Assembly: GCF_900115705.1 (NCBI RefSeq)
Contig: NZ_FOXL01000002.1
Location: forward strand, 62,001-126,000
Length of the DNA stretch: 64,000 nt
Source of the DNA: Frateuria terrea
GTDB taxonomy: Bacteria > Pseudomonadota > Gammaproteobacteria > Xanthomonadales > Rhodanobacteraceae
Reading direction: 5' to 3'
The notes under the pieces are model-generated. The model ran no database searches, had not been told where the DNA came from, and saw only the letters and a list, made by a program, of their open reading frames with translations. Positions 16,614 to 25,667 of the stretch are shown here, piece by piece (the stretch's first letter is position 1; each line of letters starts with the position of its first letter). The position numbers and the translations under genes were made by a program.

Positions 16614-17033
16614 TCAGCCGCCGCTGCGCGACGAGGCCGGTGACTTGTCCGGATGCACCACAGGCGGCGCGACCGCATTCTGGTAGCGATCGAGCAAATC
16701 CTGCTGGCGCGCGCGGTAGAGCTCGCGCTGGGCCTGATCGGCCTGGTCCAATCGTGTCGCGTGGATCGGATTGGCCGCATACGGCCGACGCGTCGCATCC
16801 GTCTGGTTCTGCCGCAGCTGTTCCTCCAGCTGGCTCTTCTGCAGCTGGTCGCGCACTTCGTGTTCCCGCACGACCTGCTGGAAGCGGGCATTCGCCGGTG
16901 GCTGCACGACGATCACCGGGGGTGGCGCGGCTGGACGCGGAGGCTGCGCCTGCCAGGCAGCTGCCGCCGCCGGCAACGCCAGCACGAGGACAGCGGACCA
17001 CAGGCGGAGCGATGCACGGGTTTCGAATGACAT
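16614..17033 (-). CDS. Hypothetical secreted coiled-coil protein
   Basis: Product of 139 residues, not recognised as a named family. It has a signal peptide (residues about 1-26, ending AAAAAWQAQ), a Pro-rich linker (PPRPAAPPPVIVVQPP), then a highly charged Gln/Arg/Glu-rich helical stretch (about 50-120; REHEVRDQLQKSQLEEQLRQ) that should form a coiled coil. It is divergent from the pyrophosphatase gene with only 47 bp between them. Likely periplasmic; role unknown. Confidence 0.75.
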   Translation of the reverse strand: MSFETRASLRLWSAVLVLALPAAAAAWQAQPPRPAAPPPVIVVQPPANARFQQVVREHEVRDQLQKSQLEEQLRQNQTDATRRPYAANPIHATRLDQADQAQRELYRARQQDLLDRYQNAVAPPVVHPDKSPASSRSGG

Positions 17034-17080
17034 GGGGGCGATGCGATGATGCGCGGTTTGTACATCGTACGAGTCCGCCT

Positions 17081-18322
17081 ATGAAAATCCTGTTTCGCGT
17101 GCTGTGCTCCCTGGCGCTCACATTCAGCGCGGGTTGCGCCACCACGCCGCGCCACGCCGCCAAACCGACCCCGCTGCTGCTGGTATCGATCGACGGCTAC
17201 CGCGCCGATTACCTCGGGCGCGATCTCAGCCCGGTGCTGGCCGGACTCGCCCACGACGGCGTGCGCACGGCGATGCAGCCGTCCTTTCCTTCGCTGACCT
17301 TCCCCAACCACTACACGATCGTGACCGGGCTTCGGCCCGACCACCACGGCATCGTCAACAACACCATGTACGACGCGCAACTGGGCAAGTTCTCGCTCGG
17401 CAACCGCAAGGCGGTCAGCGACGGGCGCTGGTGGGCACAAGGCACGCCGCTGTGGGAAACCGCCGACCGCCACGGCCTGCGCACCGCGACGATGTTCTGG
17501 CCCGGCTCGGAGGCGGACATCCACGGCCGCCATCCGGACTACTGGAAGCCCTACGACGGCAACGTGACGCCCATCCAGCGCGTCGACCAGGTGCTCGCCT
17601 GGCTGGATCTTCCGCCCGACCGGCGGCCGAGCTTCCTTACCCTCTACTTCGATGGGGTCGACCACGCCGGCCACCATTTCGGTCCGGATTCGCCACAGGT
17701 GGACCAGGCCCTGCGCGAAACCGACCAGGCACTGGCGCGGCTGGTCAGGGGCCTGAAGGCGCGCGGACTGTTCAACCAGCTCAACCTGATCGTCCTGGCC
17801 GATCACGGCATGGCGTCCACGCCGCTGGACCACAGCGTGCTGATCGAGCGCGAACTCGACCTCGACGACGTGCAGGTGGTGAGCCTGGGCGTGCTCGCCG
17901 GCTTCAATCCCAAGCCGGGCCATGACTTCGCAGCCATCGAGGCGAAGCTGGAGCGCCCGCACCCGCACATGCGCTGCTGGGACAAGGCCCGCGTGCCGGC
18001 GCGCCTGGCCTACGGCCACAACCCGCGGGTACCGCAGCTGCTGTGTCTGGCCGATGTCGGCTGGCGCATCACGACTGCCGATTACCTCGCTTCGCACGCG
18101 GGCCACGTCAGCCTGGGCGAGCACGGCTACGACAATGCCGCGCCGCAGATGCGCGCGCTGTTCGTGGCACACGGGCCGGCGTTCCGCGATGGCGTTACGG
18201 TGTCGCCGTTTCCGAACGTGGACGTCTATCCACTGATGGTGCACCTGCTCAGCCTGCCGCCGCAGCCGAGCGACGGCGACTACGGCGAGGTCGAGGACAT
18301 GCTCGTACCCTCGGTGCGCTGA
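17081..18322 (+). CDS. Nucleotide pyrophosphatase/phosphodiesterase (NPP family) lipoprotein
   Basis: Alkaline-phosphatase-superfamily ecto-enzyme of 413 residues related to the NPP characterised from Xanthomonas axonopodis. It has a lipobox (FSAGC, near residue 19), and all two-zinc ligands are visible: D in SIDGYRAD, the nucleophilic threonine in SLTFPNHY, D/H in FDGVDHAGHH, D/H in LADHGMAS and H in GEHGYDN. It would cleave phosphodiester or pyrophosphate bonds of nucleotides in the periplasm or at the surface, releasing NMP. No operon partner is seen downstream on this strand. Confidence 0.92.
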   Translation: MKILFRVLCSLALTFSAGCATTPRHAAKPTPLLLVSIDGYRADYLGRDLSPVLAGLAHDGVRTAMQPSFPSLTFPNHYTIVTGLRPDHHGIVNNTMYDAQLGKFSLGNRKAVSDGRWWAQGTPLWETADRHGLRTATMFWPGSEADIHGRHPDYWKPYDGNVTPIQRVDQVLAWLDLPPDRRPSFLTLYFDGVDHAGHHFGPDSPQVDQALRETDQALARLVRGLKARGLFNQLNLIVLADHGMASTPLDHSVLIERELDLDDVQVVSLGVLAGFNPKPGHDFAAIEAKLERPHPHMRCWDKARVPARLAYGHNPRVPQLLCLADVGWRITTADYLASHAGHVSLGEHGYDNAAPQMRALFVAHGPAFRDGVTVSPFPNVDVYPLMVHLLSLPPQPSDGDYGEVEDMLVPSVR

Positions 18323-18420
18323 CGTCACGCCGTAGCGCCAGCCGCAATACGCGTAACGGCAGGTGCCGCGGGACAGGTGGTCGCCGGATGATCCGCGCCC
18401 CCTCGCCCCCGCAGCTCACC

Positions 18421-18483
18421 ATGAAGATTCTGTTCCGCTGGTTTGCCCGACCCTGCTCGCGCTGGTTGCAGCACGACTCCCGC
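18421..18483 (+). pseudogene. Possible remnant: duplicated 5' end of a signal-peptide gene
   Basis: ATGAAGATTCTGTTCCGC here is nearly the same as the first 18 bases of the pyrophosphatase gene (ATGAAAATCCTGTTTCGC at 17081). The reading frame then breaks: a hydrophobic leader (TLLALVAARLPLTATA) continues in another frame and runs into the 3' end of the opposing MFS gene. It is probably a truncated, frameshifted relict, but the match is short and may be coincidence. Confidence 0.25.
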
Positions 18484-19746
18484 TTACGGCAACGGCGGCT
18501 CGGTCCCCGGCGAGGGCGGCCCGGGCAGCGGCTGCAGGAAGTACAGCCTCCAGGCGATCAGCAATCCTGCCAGCACCATGGCGCCAATGAACGCCGCCAC
18601 GCCGTTCCAGCCGTGCGACGCGTAGAACAGTCCGCCGCCCGCACCGGCCAGGCTGGAGCCCATGTAGTAGGCGAAAAGGTAGAGCGACGAGGCCTGCGCC
18701 TTGGCGTTGCCTGCACGGCGGCCAACCCAGCTGCTCACGATCGAGTGCCCGCCGAAGAACCCGAAGGTGACCGCCACCACGCCGGCGATCACCAGCACCA
18801 GCGGCCGGAACGTGGTGAGTCCCACGCCTGCCAGCATCAGCGCGAAGGTCGTCCATAGCACGCGCCGTCGCCCGAGCCTGCCGGCCAGGTGGCCCATCCA
18901 GGCCGAGCTGAAGGTGCCGATCAGGTACACGCTGAAGATCAGCCCGACCACGGCCTGGCTCAGGTTGTACGGTGGCCCGAGCAGCCGGTAGCCGATGTAG
19001 TTGTAGACGGTGACGAAGGCACCCAGCAGCAGGAACCCTTCCACGAACATCCACGGCAGGCCGGCATCGCGAAACACGGCGCCGAAGCGCGCCAGCAGGG
19101 TGCGCGGGCGCAGCGGCTGGCGCTCGAAGTGCCGCGAAGGCGGCAACATCCTCCAGAACATCAGGCCCGAAGCCAGTCCGATGCCGGCCACCACCATCAC
19201 GCCCACGCGCCAGTCGAAGAAGTCCGCCAGCACGCCGGTGACCAGTCGCCCACCCATGCCGCCGATGGCATTGCCGCTGATGTAAAGGCCCATTCCCAGA
19301 CCGATCGAGTCCGGGTGCATCTCCTCGCTGAGCCAGGTCATTGCCACGGCGGGCAGGCCGCTCAGGGAGAGGCCGAGCAAGGTGCGCAACACCAGCAGGC
19401 TCGTCCAGCCGGGTACCAGCGCAGTCAGCAGCACCAGCGCCGCCGAGGCGATCAGCGATACGGTCATGACCGACTTGCGCCCGTACGCATCGGAGACCGC
19501 GCCGGCGAACAGCATGGCGAACGCCAGCACGCCGGTGGTCAGCGACAGCGACAGCGCGCTGGTCGCCGCGCTCACGCCGTAGTCCTTGCTGAACTCGGGC
19601 ATCAGAGGCTGCACGCAGTACAGCAGGCCGAAGGTGGCGATGCCGGCGGCGAACAGTGCGAGGTTGGCCTGGCGGAACAGCGGAGTGCCATGACGGATCA
19701 GCGATCCGTCGTCGGTGCCGGTGGCCGGCACGGAATGGTCATTCAT
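18484..19746 (-). CDS. MFS transporter (YnfM-like efflux family)
   Basis: Major-facilitator permease of 420 residues with twelve hydrophobic segments. The loop between TM2 and TM3 carries GAVSDAYGRKSVM, the DHA-family motif A, and GHLAGRLGRRRVL is the equivalent in the second half. The whole reads like the YnfM/AraJ-type drug or sugar efflux branch; the substrate is unknown. The ATG at 19746 is used because the upstream frame runs into the opposing lipoprotein promoter. AAAGG is placed 6 bp upstream. Nothing adjacent is co-transcribed. Confidence 0.9.
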   Translation of the reverse strand: MNDHSVPATGTDDGSLIRHGTPLFRQANLALFAAGIATFGLLYCVQPLMPEFSKDYGVSAATSALSLSLTTGVLAFAMLFAGAVSDAYGRKSVMTVSLIASAALVLLTALVPGWTSLLVLRTLLGLSLSGLPAVAMTWLSEEMHPDSIGLGMGLYISGNAIGGMGGRLVTGVLADFFDWRVGVMVVAGIGLASGLMFWRMLPPSRHFERQPLRPRTLLARFGAVFRDAGLPWMFVEGFLLLGAFVTVYNYIGYRLLGPPYNLSQAVVGLIFSVYLIGTFSSAWMGHLAGRLGRRRVLWTTFALMLAGVGLTTFRPLVLVIAGVVAVTFGFFGGHSIVSSWVGRRAGNAKAQASSLYLFAYYMGSSLAGAGGGLFYASHGWNGVAAFIGAMVLAGLLIAWRLYFLQPLPGPPSPGTEPPLP

Positions 19747-20011
19747 CGGCTGCCTTTGGCGGGCCGTGGCGGGTGGGGAGCGCCATTGTCCTCCCGGCGG
19801 CCAGTGCAAGCTACCGCTTCTGTTTCCAGTACCGCGGCTTTGCCCGCTCCCCCCTCCGGGGACAGGACTGAGCTGAGGGGTCGGAGCTCGCGGGAAAACA
19901 TGTCGCCGCGGGCAGCCGGCTTCGCCCTTGTATGGCACCCTGCAGAAGCAAAGAGCCTGCTGCTTCCCCAACAGGGAAGATGCAGCCCGGCTTCTGCAGC
20001 ACAGGGATCCC

Positions 20012-20620
20012 ATGCACCGACACACATCACTTCTGCTGCTGTCACTGGTGCTTGTGACCTCGTGCACCGGCCGCGGTGGCGCTTCCGATGTGGCCCAAGC
20101 CGTGTCCACGGCCCCGCTGGTCGATGCCGCCCACGGCTTCACCATTACCGTGCCGCACGACATGCACGTTCGCCATGACTTCCAACGAAGCTACCTGGCC
20201 AATGCCGCCTGGAAATCCTTCGCCGGCGACGACAACCACGGTACGCCGGTACTGGCGCTGGTGCTCGACGGCTCAAACCGCATTACCGCTGCCGAGCTGC
20301 GCATCGGCGTGGGCGACGATGCCGCAGCACGGGCGCATTGCCTGGACGAACCGTCCAGCGGCGTACCTGCCCTACCCTCGCAGGTCACGCTCGCCGGCGT
20401 GCCGTTCACCCGGTTCCACGCTGCGGACGCAGCGATGAGCCATTACCTCGACGTCGAGGCCTACCGCGCAGTCCACGCCGGCCGCTGCTATGCGATCGAC
20501 CTTCTGCTCACCGGCACGCGGCCGGAAGTCTACGACCCGCCGGCGACGCCACCGTTCGGGCACGACACCGCCCTTGCTCGCCTGCACGAAGCACTCGGTG
20601 GCCTGCGCTTCACCGACTGA
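20012..20620 (+). CDS. Hypothetical lipoprotein
   Basis: Product of 202 residues, family not recognised. It has a signal peptide with lipobox VTSC (cysteine near residue 16). The mature part begins with HGFTITVPHDMHVRHDFQRSYL, a pattern also seen in small periplasmic beta-rich proteins, and ends in ARLHEALGGLRFTD. Two cysteines (about residues 111 and 160) could form a disulphide. AGGGA lies upstream of the ATG. It stands alone between divergent and convergent neighbours. Confidence 0.75.
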   Translation: MHRHTSLLLLSLVLVTSCTGRGGASDVAQAVSTAPLVDAAHGFTITVPHDMHVRHDFQRSYLANAAWKSFAGDDNHGTPVLALVLDGSNRITAAELRIGVGDDAAARAHCLDEPSSGVPALPSQVTLAGVPFTRFHAADAAMSHYLDVEAYRAVHAGRCYAIDLLLTGTRPEVYDPPATPPFGHDTALARLHEALGGLRFTD

Positions 20621-20793
20621 CCGGGCGCACCGTGATCTGCGTATCGCGTGCATGCGAACCACGTCGTCGTAATGGCGATTGCGCCGAACTTTCCGGGTGG
20701 AAATCGTCTTCGACGACGCAACAGCCCATCCGGACAATGCGACCAGCGCCGCGCCGGTCCATTCACCCCTGCGCGAACGGCAGGGCCAGGCCG

Positions 20794-20819
20794 CCCGCGT
20801 GCCGCCGCCGGCACGCGGG
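20794..20819 (-). terminator. Hairpin terminator of the YXWGXW lipoprotein gene
   Basis: Eleven-bp stem CCCGCGTGCCG/CGGCACGCGGG with loop CCGC, just past the stop of the minus-strand gene at 20830. There is no T-tract, so factor-dependent termination or mRNA 3'-end protection is more likely than a classic terminator. Confidence 0.45.
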
Positions 20820-20829
20820 GGGCGCTGGC

Positions 20830-20985
20830 TCAACGGCGCCAGTGGCCCTCGACCCAGACGTGGTGCGGAGCCCAGTAGCCAGGTACCCAGACACGGGCAC
20901 GATGGGCCGGCACGACCACGCAGCCGGTCAGTGACAAATTGCCTGCAAGCAACAGGGCGGCGGTAAACAGCGACGTACGGCGCAT
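20830..20985 (-). CDS. Small YXWGXW-repeat lipoprotein
   Basis: Only 51 residues. It has a lipoprotein signal peptide (lipobox LTGC, cysteine near residue 22), then VWVPGYWAPHHVWVEGHWRR, containing two copies of the W-x-x-G-x-W repeat typical of YXWGXW surface lipoproteins. The mature part is about 30 residues, far shorter than most relatives. The ATG at 20985 is the start of the signal peptide. It is probably anchored in the outer membrane; function unknown. Confidence 0.75.
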   Translation of the reverse strand: MRRTSLFTAALLLAGNLSLTGCVVVPAHRARVWVPGYWAPHHVWVEGHWRR

Positions 20986-21093
20986 GGTGGATCCTCGAGT
21001 CGGGAGGTGCGCGCAAGAACGCCCCTGCCCGAGCGGCGATGACACGCCTGCGCGTCGCCCATGCCTGCCGTTCAGGCAAGCGTGGCCGGCCGG

Positions 21094-22464
21094 TCACGCC
21101 CGCCGCAGGCGCTGCGCCGTTTCGCGGTAGCGCTGTGCGATGCGCTCCTCGTCATGGTGGCGGAAGTCCCGCACCACCCAGCGACCGCCGCTCATGACGT
21201 CCCGTACCAACGGCGTGTTACCGGCGAAGATGAAGCTGTCCAGCAGCGCCGGCGCTTCGCGCGCGGCGAGCAGCGGCGAGCCGTCGTCCAGCACCAGCAG
21301 GTCGGCGCGATGGCCCGGCTGCAGCGCGCCGATCGGCAGCCCGGCCACCTGCGCACCACCCTGGAGCGCGGCGCGCCACAGGGTCTGTCCGACGCTTGCG
21401 CCCTCGTGCCGCGCGGCAACGTTGCGATGGCGGGAGGCCAGGCGCTGGCCGTACTCGAGCCAGCGCAGCTCCTCCACCGGCGAGACGGAGATGTGCGAGT
21501 CCGAGCCGATGCCAAGCACGCCGCCGGCATCGATGTAATCGACCAGCGGGAACAACCCGTCGCCCAGATTGGCCTCGGTGGTCGGACACAATCCGGCGAC
21601 CGCGCCACTGCGCGCCAGGCGCGCGGTTTCGTCCTCGCTCAGGTGGGTCGCGTGCACCAGGCACCAGCGCGCGCCGACGTCGGCATGGTCGAGCAGCCAC
21701 TCGACCGGGCGGGCACCGCGGATCGACAGGCAGTCCTGCACTTCGCCCAGCTGCTCGGCGATGTGGATGTGGATCGGGCCTTCTCGTGCCGGTCCGCTGG
21801 CAAGCACGGCCTGCATGGCATCCTCCGGCACCGCGCGCAGGGAATGCAGCGCGATGCCGACGCGCAGATCCGCGGCCTCGAGCTCCCGCAACGATTCGAG
21901 CAGTCGCAGATAGCCATCCACCTCATGGCCGAAGCGGCGCTGCCGCGCGCCCAGCGGGCGGCCGTCGAAACCGCCGCGCATGTACAGCACCGGCAGCAGC
22001 GTCAGTGCAATGCCGGCTTCGCGCGCAGCCTCGACCAGTGCCAGCGACATCGCTTCGGCCGGAGCGTAGGGTGCGCCGCCCGGCTGGTGGTGCAGGTAGT
22101 GGAACTCGCAGACCTGCGTGTAGCCGGCCTTGAGCATCTCCACGTAGAGCTGCGCGGCGATCGCCTTCAGGTCGTCCGGGCCGATGGCGGCGGCGAAGGC
22201 GTACATGGTTTCGCGCCAGCTCCAGAAGCTGTCGTCCATCCTGCCGCGGCGCTCGGCGAGCCCCGCCATGGCGCGCTGGAACGCGTGCGAGTGCAGGTTC
22301 GGCATGCCCGGCAGCACCCAGCTTCCCAGGGTCTCGGCGGGACCGTCTTCCACGGCCTGCAGCATGCCCTCCGCGTCGACGCCGAAAATGCCCTCGCGCG
22401 ACCAGCCATCGCCCTGCCACAGGTGACCGGCATGGCAGCGGCGGATACGGGTCGGCTGGGTCAT
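21094..22464 (-). CDS. hutF: Formimidoylglutamate deiminase
   Basis: Amidohydrolase of 456 residues that converts N-formimino-L-glutamate to N-formyl-L-glutamate plus ammonia in the five-step histidine degradation route. It has the metal-binding HSH in GMPNLHSHAFQRA, further ligands in IHIHIAEQ and LVHATHL, and the catalytic aspartate in GIGSDSHIS. The ATG at 22464 has CGAGGATC upstream. It is divergent from the GNAT/nitrilase gene; hutI lies 3.2 kb away on the opposite strand. hutH, hutU, hutG and hutC are not in the window and should lie elsewhere. Confidence 0.95.
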   Translation of the reverse strand: MTQPTRIRRCHAGHLWQGDGWSREGIFGVDAEGMLQAVEDGPAETLGSWVLPGMPNLHSHAFQRAMAGLAERRGRMDDSFWSWRETMYAFAAAIGPDDLKAIAAQLYVEMLKAGYTQVCEFHYLHHQPGGAPYAPAEAMSLALVEAAREAGIALTLLPVLYMRGGFDGRPLGARQRRFGHEVDGYLRLLESLRELEAADLRVGIALHSLRAVPEDAMQAVLASGPAREGPIHIHIAEQLGEVQDCLSIRGARPVEWLLDHADVGARWCLVHATHLSEDETARLARSGAVAGLCPTTEANLGDGLFPLVDYIDAGGVLGIGSDSHISVSPVEELRWLEYGQRLASRHRNVAARHEGASVGQTLWRAALQGGAQVAGLPIGALQPGHRADLLVLDDGSPLLAAREAPALLDSFIFAGNTPLVRDVMSGGRWVVRDFRHHDEERIAQRYRETAQRLRRA

Positions 22465-22564
22465 GGTCGGATCCTCGGCAAGGCCACCAGTGTAGCGGCA
22501 GGCCAAGCCCGGCCGGCTCCGCACGCCGCGATCGGGCGCGACGGTTCCACCACACACCCTTTCG

Positions 22565-22570
22565 GATACT
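22565..22570 (+). promoter_or_regulatory. -10 box of the GNAT/nitrilase gene, possible leaderless start
   Basis: GATACT is followed by six bases (TCGACC) and the ATG at 22577. No Shine-Dalgarno sequence lies between them. This is the same spacing as at clcA, psd, the TrpI-like regulator and ada-alkA. Confidence 0.45.
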
Positions 22571-22576
22571 TCGACC

Positions 22577-24142
22577 ATGCCCAAGAAGACACCCGAGCAA
22601 CCGGCCAAGCTGCTGCTGCGCCAGGCCCGTCCCGACGACGTCCCGGCACTGGTCGACCTGACCGCTCGGGTGTATTCGCCCGAGTGGGGCCATTCAGGCG
22701 AGATGTTGCGTTCCCAGCAGACGCACTTCCCCGAGGGCCAGTTCGTGGTCGAGTACGCGGGCAAGGTTGTCGGCTATTGCGCCACCTTCCGCATCGACGA
22801 AGCCACCGCGCTCAAGCCGCACACCTGGACGCAGATCACCGGCGGTGGCATGGCCTCGCGGCACAAGGCCGATGGCGACTGGCTGTACGGCATGGAAGTG
22901 GTGGTGCATCCGGATTATCGCGGCATGCGCATCGGCCAGCGGCTGTACCACGCGCGCAAGCGGCTGTGCATGGACCTGAAGCTGCGCGGCATCGTCTTCG
23001 GCGGCCGCATCCCGGGGCTGGCCAGGAACATCGCGCGCTACGGCAGCGCCGAAAACTATATGCAGGCGGTGGTATCCGGCGAGCGGCGCGACGCCACGCT
23101 GAGCTTCCAGCTGTCCAATGGCTTCGAGGTCATCGGCCTGCTGCGCGCCTACGTGCCGTCGGACCATGAGTCCCTGGGCTGGGGGGTGCACCTGGTGTGG
23201 CGCAATCCCAGCCTGCTCGATCATCCGGACATCCCCTCGATACCCTCGCCGAAGCACCTGCCCGACTCGGTGCGCGTGGCCTCGGTGCAGTACCTGCAGC
23301 GGCGGATCGGCTCATTCGAGGAGTTCGCCACGCAGGTGGAGTATTTCACCGACATCGCCGCCGACTACAACGCCGATTTCGTCACCTTCCCCGAGCTGAT
23401 CACGCTGCAGCTGTTGTCGATCGAGAACGAGGAGCTCTCGGCGGTCGAGGCAATCCGCAAGCTCAGCCACTACACGCCTCAGGTGAAAGAGCTCTTCAGC
23501 CATCTGGCGGTGCGCTACAACATCAACATCATCGCCGGCTCGCACCCGACCGAGCAGCCCAACGGCGACATCCACAACGTCTGCTACGTTTGCCTGCGCG
23601 ACGGCTCGCTGCACGAGCGCGAGAAGCTCCACCCCACGCCCAGCGAGCGCAACGTGTGGAACATCACCGGCGGCGAGAGCGCGGCGACGATCCAGACCGA
23701 TTGCGGCCCGATCGGCGTGATGATCTGCTACGACTCCGAATTTCCCGAAGTCGCGCGGCATCTGGTCGACCAGGGCGCGTTGATCCTGTTCGTACCTTTC
23801 TGCACCGACGTGCGCGAAGGCTACCTGCGCGTGCGCTACTGCTCGCAGGCGCGGGCGATCGAGAACCAGTGCTACGTGGTGCTCTCGGGCAACGTCGGCA
23901 ACCTGCCGGGGGTGAACAACTTCGACATCCAGTACGGGCAGAGCTGCATCCTCACGCCCAGCGATTTTCCGTTCGCGCGCGACGGCGTGGCAGCCGATTC
24001 CACGCCCAACATCGAGACGGTGCTGTTCGCCGACCTGCGGCTGGAGAGCCTGGCCCGCGCGCGCAACGCGGGCGCAGTGACCAACCTCAAGGACCGCCGC
24101 TACGACCTGTACGAAGTTCGCTGGCGGCCGCAGCCGCTGTAG
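22577..24142 (+). CDS. Bifunctional GNAT acetyltransferase / carbon-nitrogen hydrolase
   Basis: Fusion of 521 residues. The N-terminal GNAT domain (about 10-190) has the acetyl-CoA loop around VVVHPDYRGMRIGQRLY. The C-terminal nitrilase domain (about 230-510) keeps the triad: E in FPELITL, K in EREKLHPTPSE, C in VMICYDSEFPE. Such fusions are known across bacteria as a conserved but biochemically unassigned family. One attractive idea is acetylation and deacylation of the same small amide. It is divergent from hutF and upstream of clcA and hutI, but no firm link to histidine use is visible. Confidence 0.93.
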   Translation: MPKKTPEQPAKLLLRQARPDDVPALVDLTARVYSPEWGHSGEMLRSQQTHFPEGQFVVEYAGKVVGYCATFRIDEATALKPHTWTQITGGGMASRHKADGDWLYGMEVVVHPDYRGMRIGQRLYHARKRLCMDLKLRGIVFGGRIPGLARNIARYGSAENYMQAVVSGERRDATLSFQLSNGFEVIGLLRAYVPSDHESLGWGVHLVWRNPSLLDHPDIPSIPSPKHLPDSVRVASVQYLQRRIGSFEEFATQVEYFTDIAADYNADFVTFPELITLQLLSIENEELSAVEAIRKLSHYTPQVKELFSHLAVRYNINIIAGSHPTEQPNGDIHNVCYVCLRDGSLHEREKLHPTPSERNVWNITGGESAATIQTDCGPIGVMICYDSEFPEVARHLVDQGALILFVPFCTDVREGYLRVRYCSQARAIENQCYVVLSGNVGNLPGVNNFDIQYGQSCILTPSDFPFARDGVAADSTPNIETVLFADLRLESLARARNAGAVTNLKDRRYDLYEVRWRPQPL

Positions 24143-24227
24143 GTGAACCTCCCGCGCGAATGACTTCAGGAACCGGCGGTCCCGCCCCGGTTTCGACTAC
24201 ACGTTCGCGCTTCCGCTGCACACCCGC

Positions 24228-24233
24228 GATAAT
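24228..24233 (+). promoter_or_regulatory. -10 box of clcA, possible leaderless start
   Basis: GATAAT is followed by six bases (GTGCCG) and the ATG at 24240. A weak -35 (TTCGCG, 24204-24209) lies 18 bp upstream. No ribosome-binding site is seen, and the in-frame GTG at 24234 directly abuts the hexamer. Confidence 0.5.
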
Positions 24234-24239
24234 GTGCCG

Positions 24240-25667
24240 ATGCCCAACTCCAACCCACGCCTGCAGGCCCTGCTCGGCCACGAGTTCTTCGCCCCCCACC
24301 AATGGAAGCGGCGCATGGCGCTGTGGAGCGGCGCCGTGCTGGTCGCACTGGCGGCCATCCTGTTCGCCCAGGCCAGCACCTGGGCTTATCACCTGTTCCT
24401 GCACATCCTCTCGTATGGCGTCTGGATCCCGCTGATCCTGACTCCAGCAGTATTCGGGCTGCTGTGCTGGGTCACGGAAGGCCGCTTCAGGGCGACCCGC
24501 GGCAGCGGCATCCCCCAGGCGATCGCCACGCTGCACGTGGAAGACGAGGGCTTCCGCACGTCGATGCTGTCGTTGCCCATCGCGGCCGGCAAGATGCTGC
24601 TCACGCTGATCGCCCTTGCCGCGGGTGCATCGATCGGGCGCGAGGGGCCGACCGTGCACGTGGGCGCCGGGCTGTTCTACTCGCTTGCACGGCGGCTCGG
24701 CTTCAGCGATCCGAAGGCCGCCTCGCGCTTCATCCTGGCCGGCGGCGCCGCGGGCATCGCTGCGGCGTTCAACACGCCGCTGGCCGGCGTGGTGTTCGCC
24801 ATCGAGGAACTGGCAGGGACCTTCGAGCACCGCTTCAGCGGCCTGCTGCTTACCGCGGTGATCGTCGGCGGCGTGGTCTCGCTCGGCATCATGGGCAACT
24901 ACGCCTATTTCGGCGAAGTGCAGGCCAACCTGCCACTGGGCCACGCATGGCTGGCCGTATTGCTCTGCGGCGTCGTCTGCGGGCTGCTTGGCGGACTGTA
25001 CGCGCGGCTGATCCTGCTCAGCAGGCGCGGCCCGCTGGCGCGCATCGGGCAACTGCGTGCGCGTTGGCCGGTCGCCTTCGCCACCGGTTGCGGATTGGTG
25101 CTGGCGATGCTGGGAGTGGTCTGCCACGGCTCGGTATACGGCACCGGTTACGACCAGGCGCGCGCCATCGTGCAACAGGCGGCAGTGACGCCAGGCGGAA
25201 GCTTCGGTCTGGCCAAGCTGGGAGCCAACGTGGTGTCGTACTGGGCGGGCATCCCCGGCGGCATCTTTTCGCCCGCACTGGCCGTAGGGGCCGGCCTGGG
25301 GCAGAACATCTCCCAGTTTCTCCCCGGCGTACCGGCCGCCGCGGTGGTCCTGCTCGGCATGAGCGCGTACCTCTCGGGCGTGACAGGGGCACCGCTCACC
25401 TCGGCGGTGATCGCAATGGAGCTGACCGACAACCAGTCGATGGTCATCCCCGTCATGGCCGCCTGCCTGCTGGCACGCGCCGCCTCGTCGCTGCTCAGCC
25501 CCACACCGGTCTACAAGGATTTCGCCGAACGCCTGGTGCAGGAGTTCGAGCGCCAGCAAGCTGTCCGCCAGTCATCCCCGGAGCCCGTCGAGCACGTCGG
25601 GAAGAGCAGCGCCTTCGATGAGCCGGCAGGCCCCGCCGACACCCGCACGCCTCCTGGGAAACCATGA
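24240..25667 (+). CDS. clcA: ClC-family chloride channel/antiporter
   Basis: Integral membrane protein of 475 residues with the ClC selectivity sequences GSGIP (about residues 88-92) and GREGP (about 135), and the gating glutamate in VFAIEEL. The later [21 protein letters not shown] matches the central conserved loop. Family members exchange Cl- for H+ or conduct Cl-, often helping cells survive acid shock. A 45-residue hydrophilic C-terminal tail has no CBS domains. The stop overlaps the hutI start (ATGA, 25664-25667). Confidence 0.93.
   Translation: MPNSNPRLQALLGHEFFAPHQWKRRMALWSGAVLVALAAILFAQASTWAYHLFLHILSYGVWIPLILTPAVFGLLCWVTEGRFRATRGSGIPQAIATLHVEDEGFRTSMLSLPIAAGKMLLTLIALAAGASIGREGPTVHVGAGLFYSLARRLGFSDPKAASRFILAGGAAGIAAAFNTPLAGVVFAIEELAGTFEHRFSGLLLTAVIVGGVVSLGIMGNYAYFGEVQANLPLGHAWLAVLLCGVVCGLLGGLYARLILLSRRGPLARIGQLRARWPVAFATGCGLVLAMLGVVCHGSVYGTGYDQARAIVQQAAVTPGGSFGLAKLGANVVSYWAGIPGGIFSPALAVGAGLGQNISQFLPGVPAAAVVLLGMSAYLSGVTGAPLTSAVIAMELTDNQSMVIPVMAACLLARAASSLLSPTPVYKDFAERLVQEFERQQAVRQSSPEPVEHVGKSSAFDEPAGPADTRTPPGKP

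Noticed and set aside
21061-22560. Plus-strand open frame opposite hutF
   Set aside because: Composition (Arg/His/Gln-rich) is typical of an antisense shadow, and hutF carries all metal ligands.
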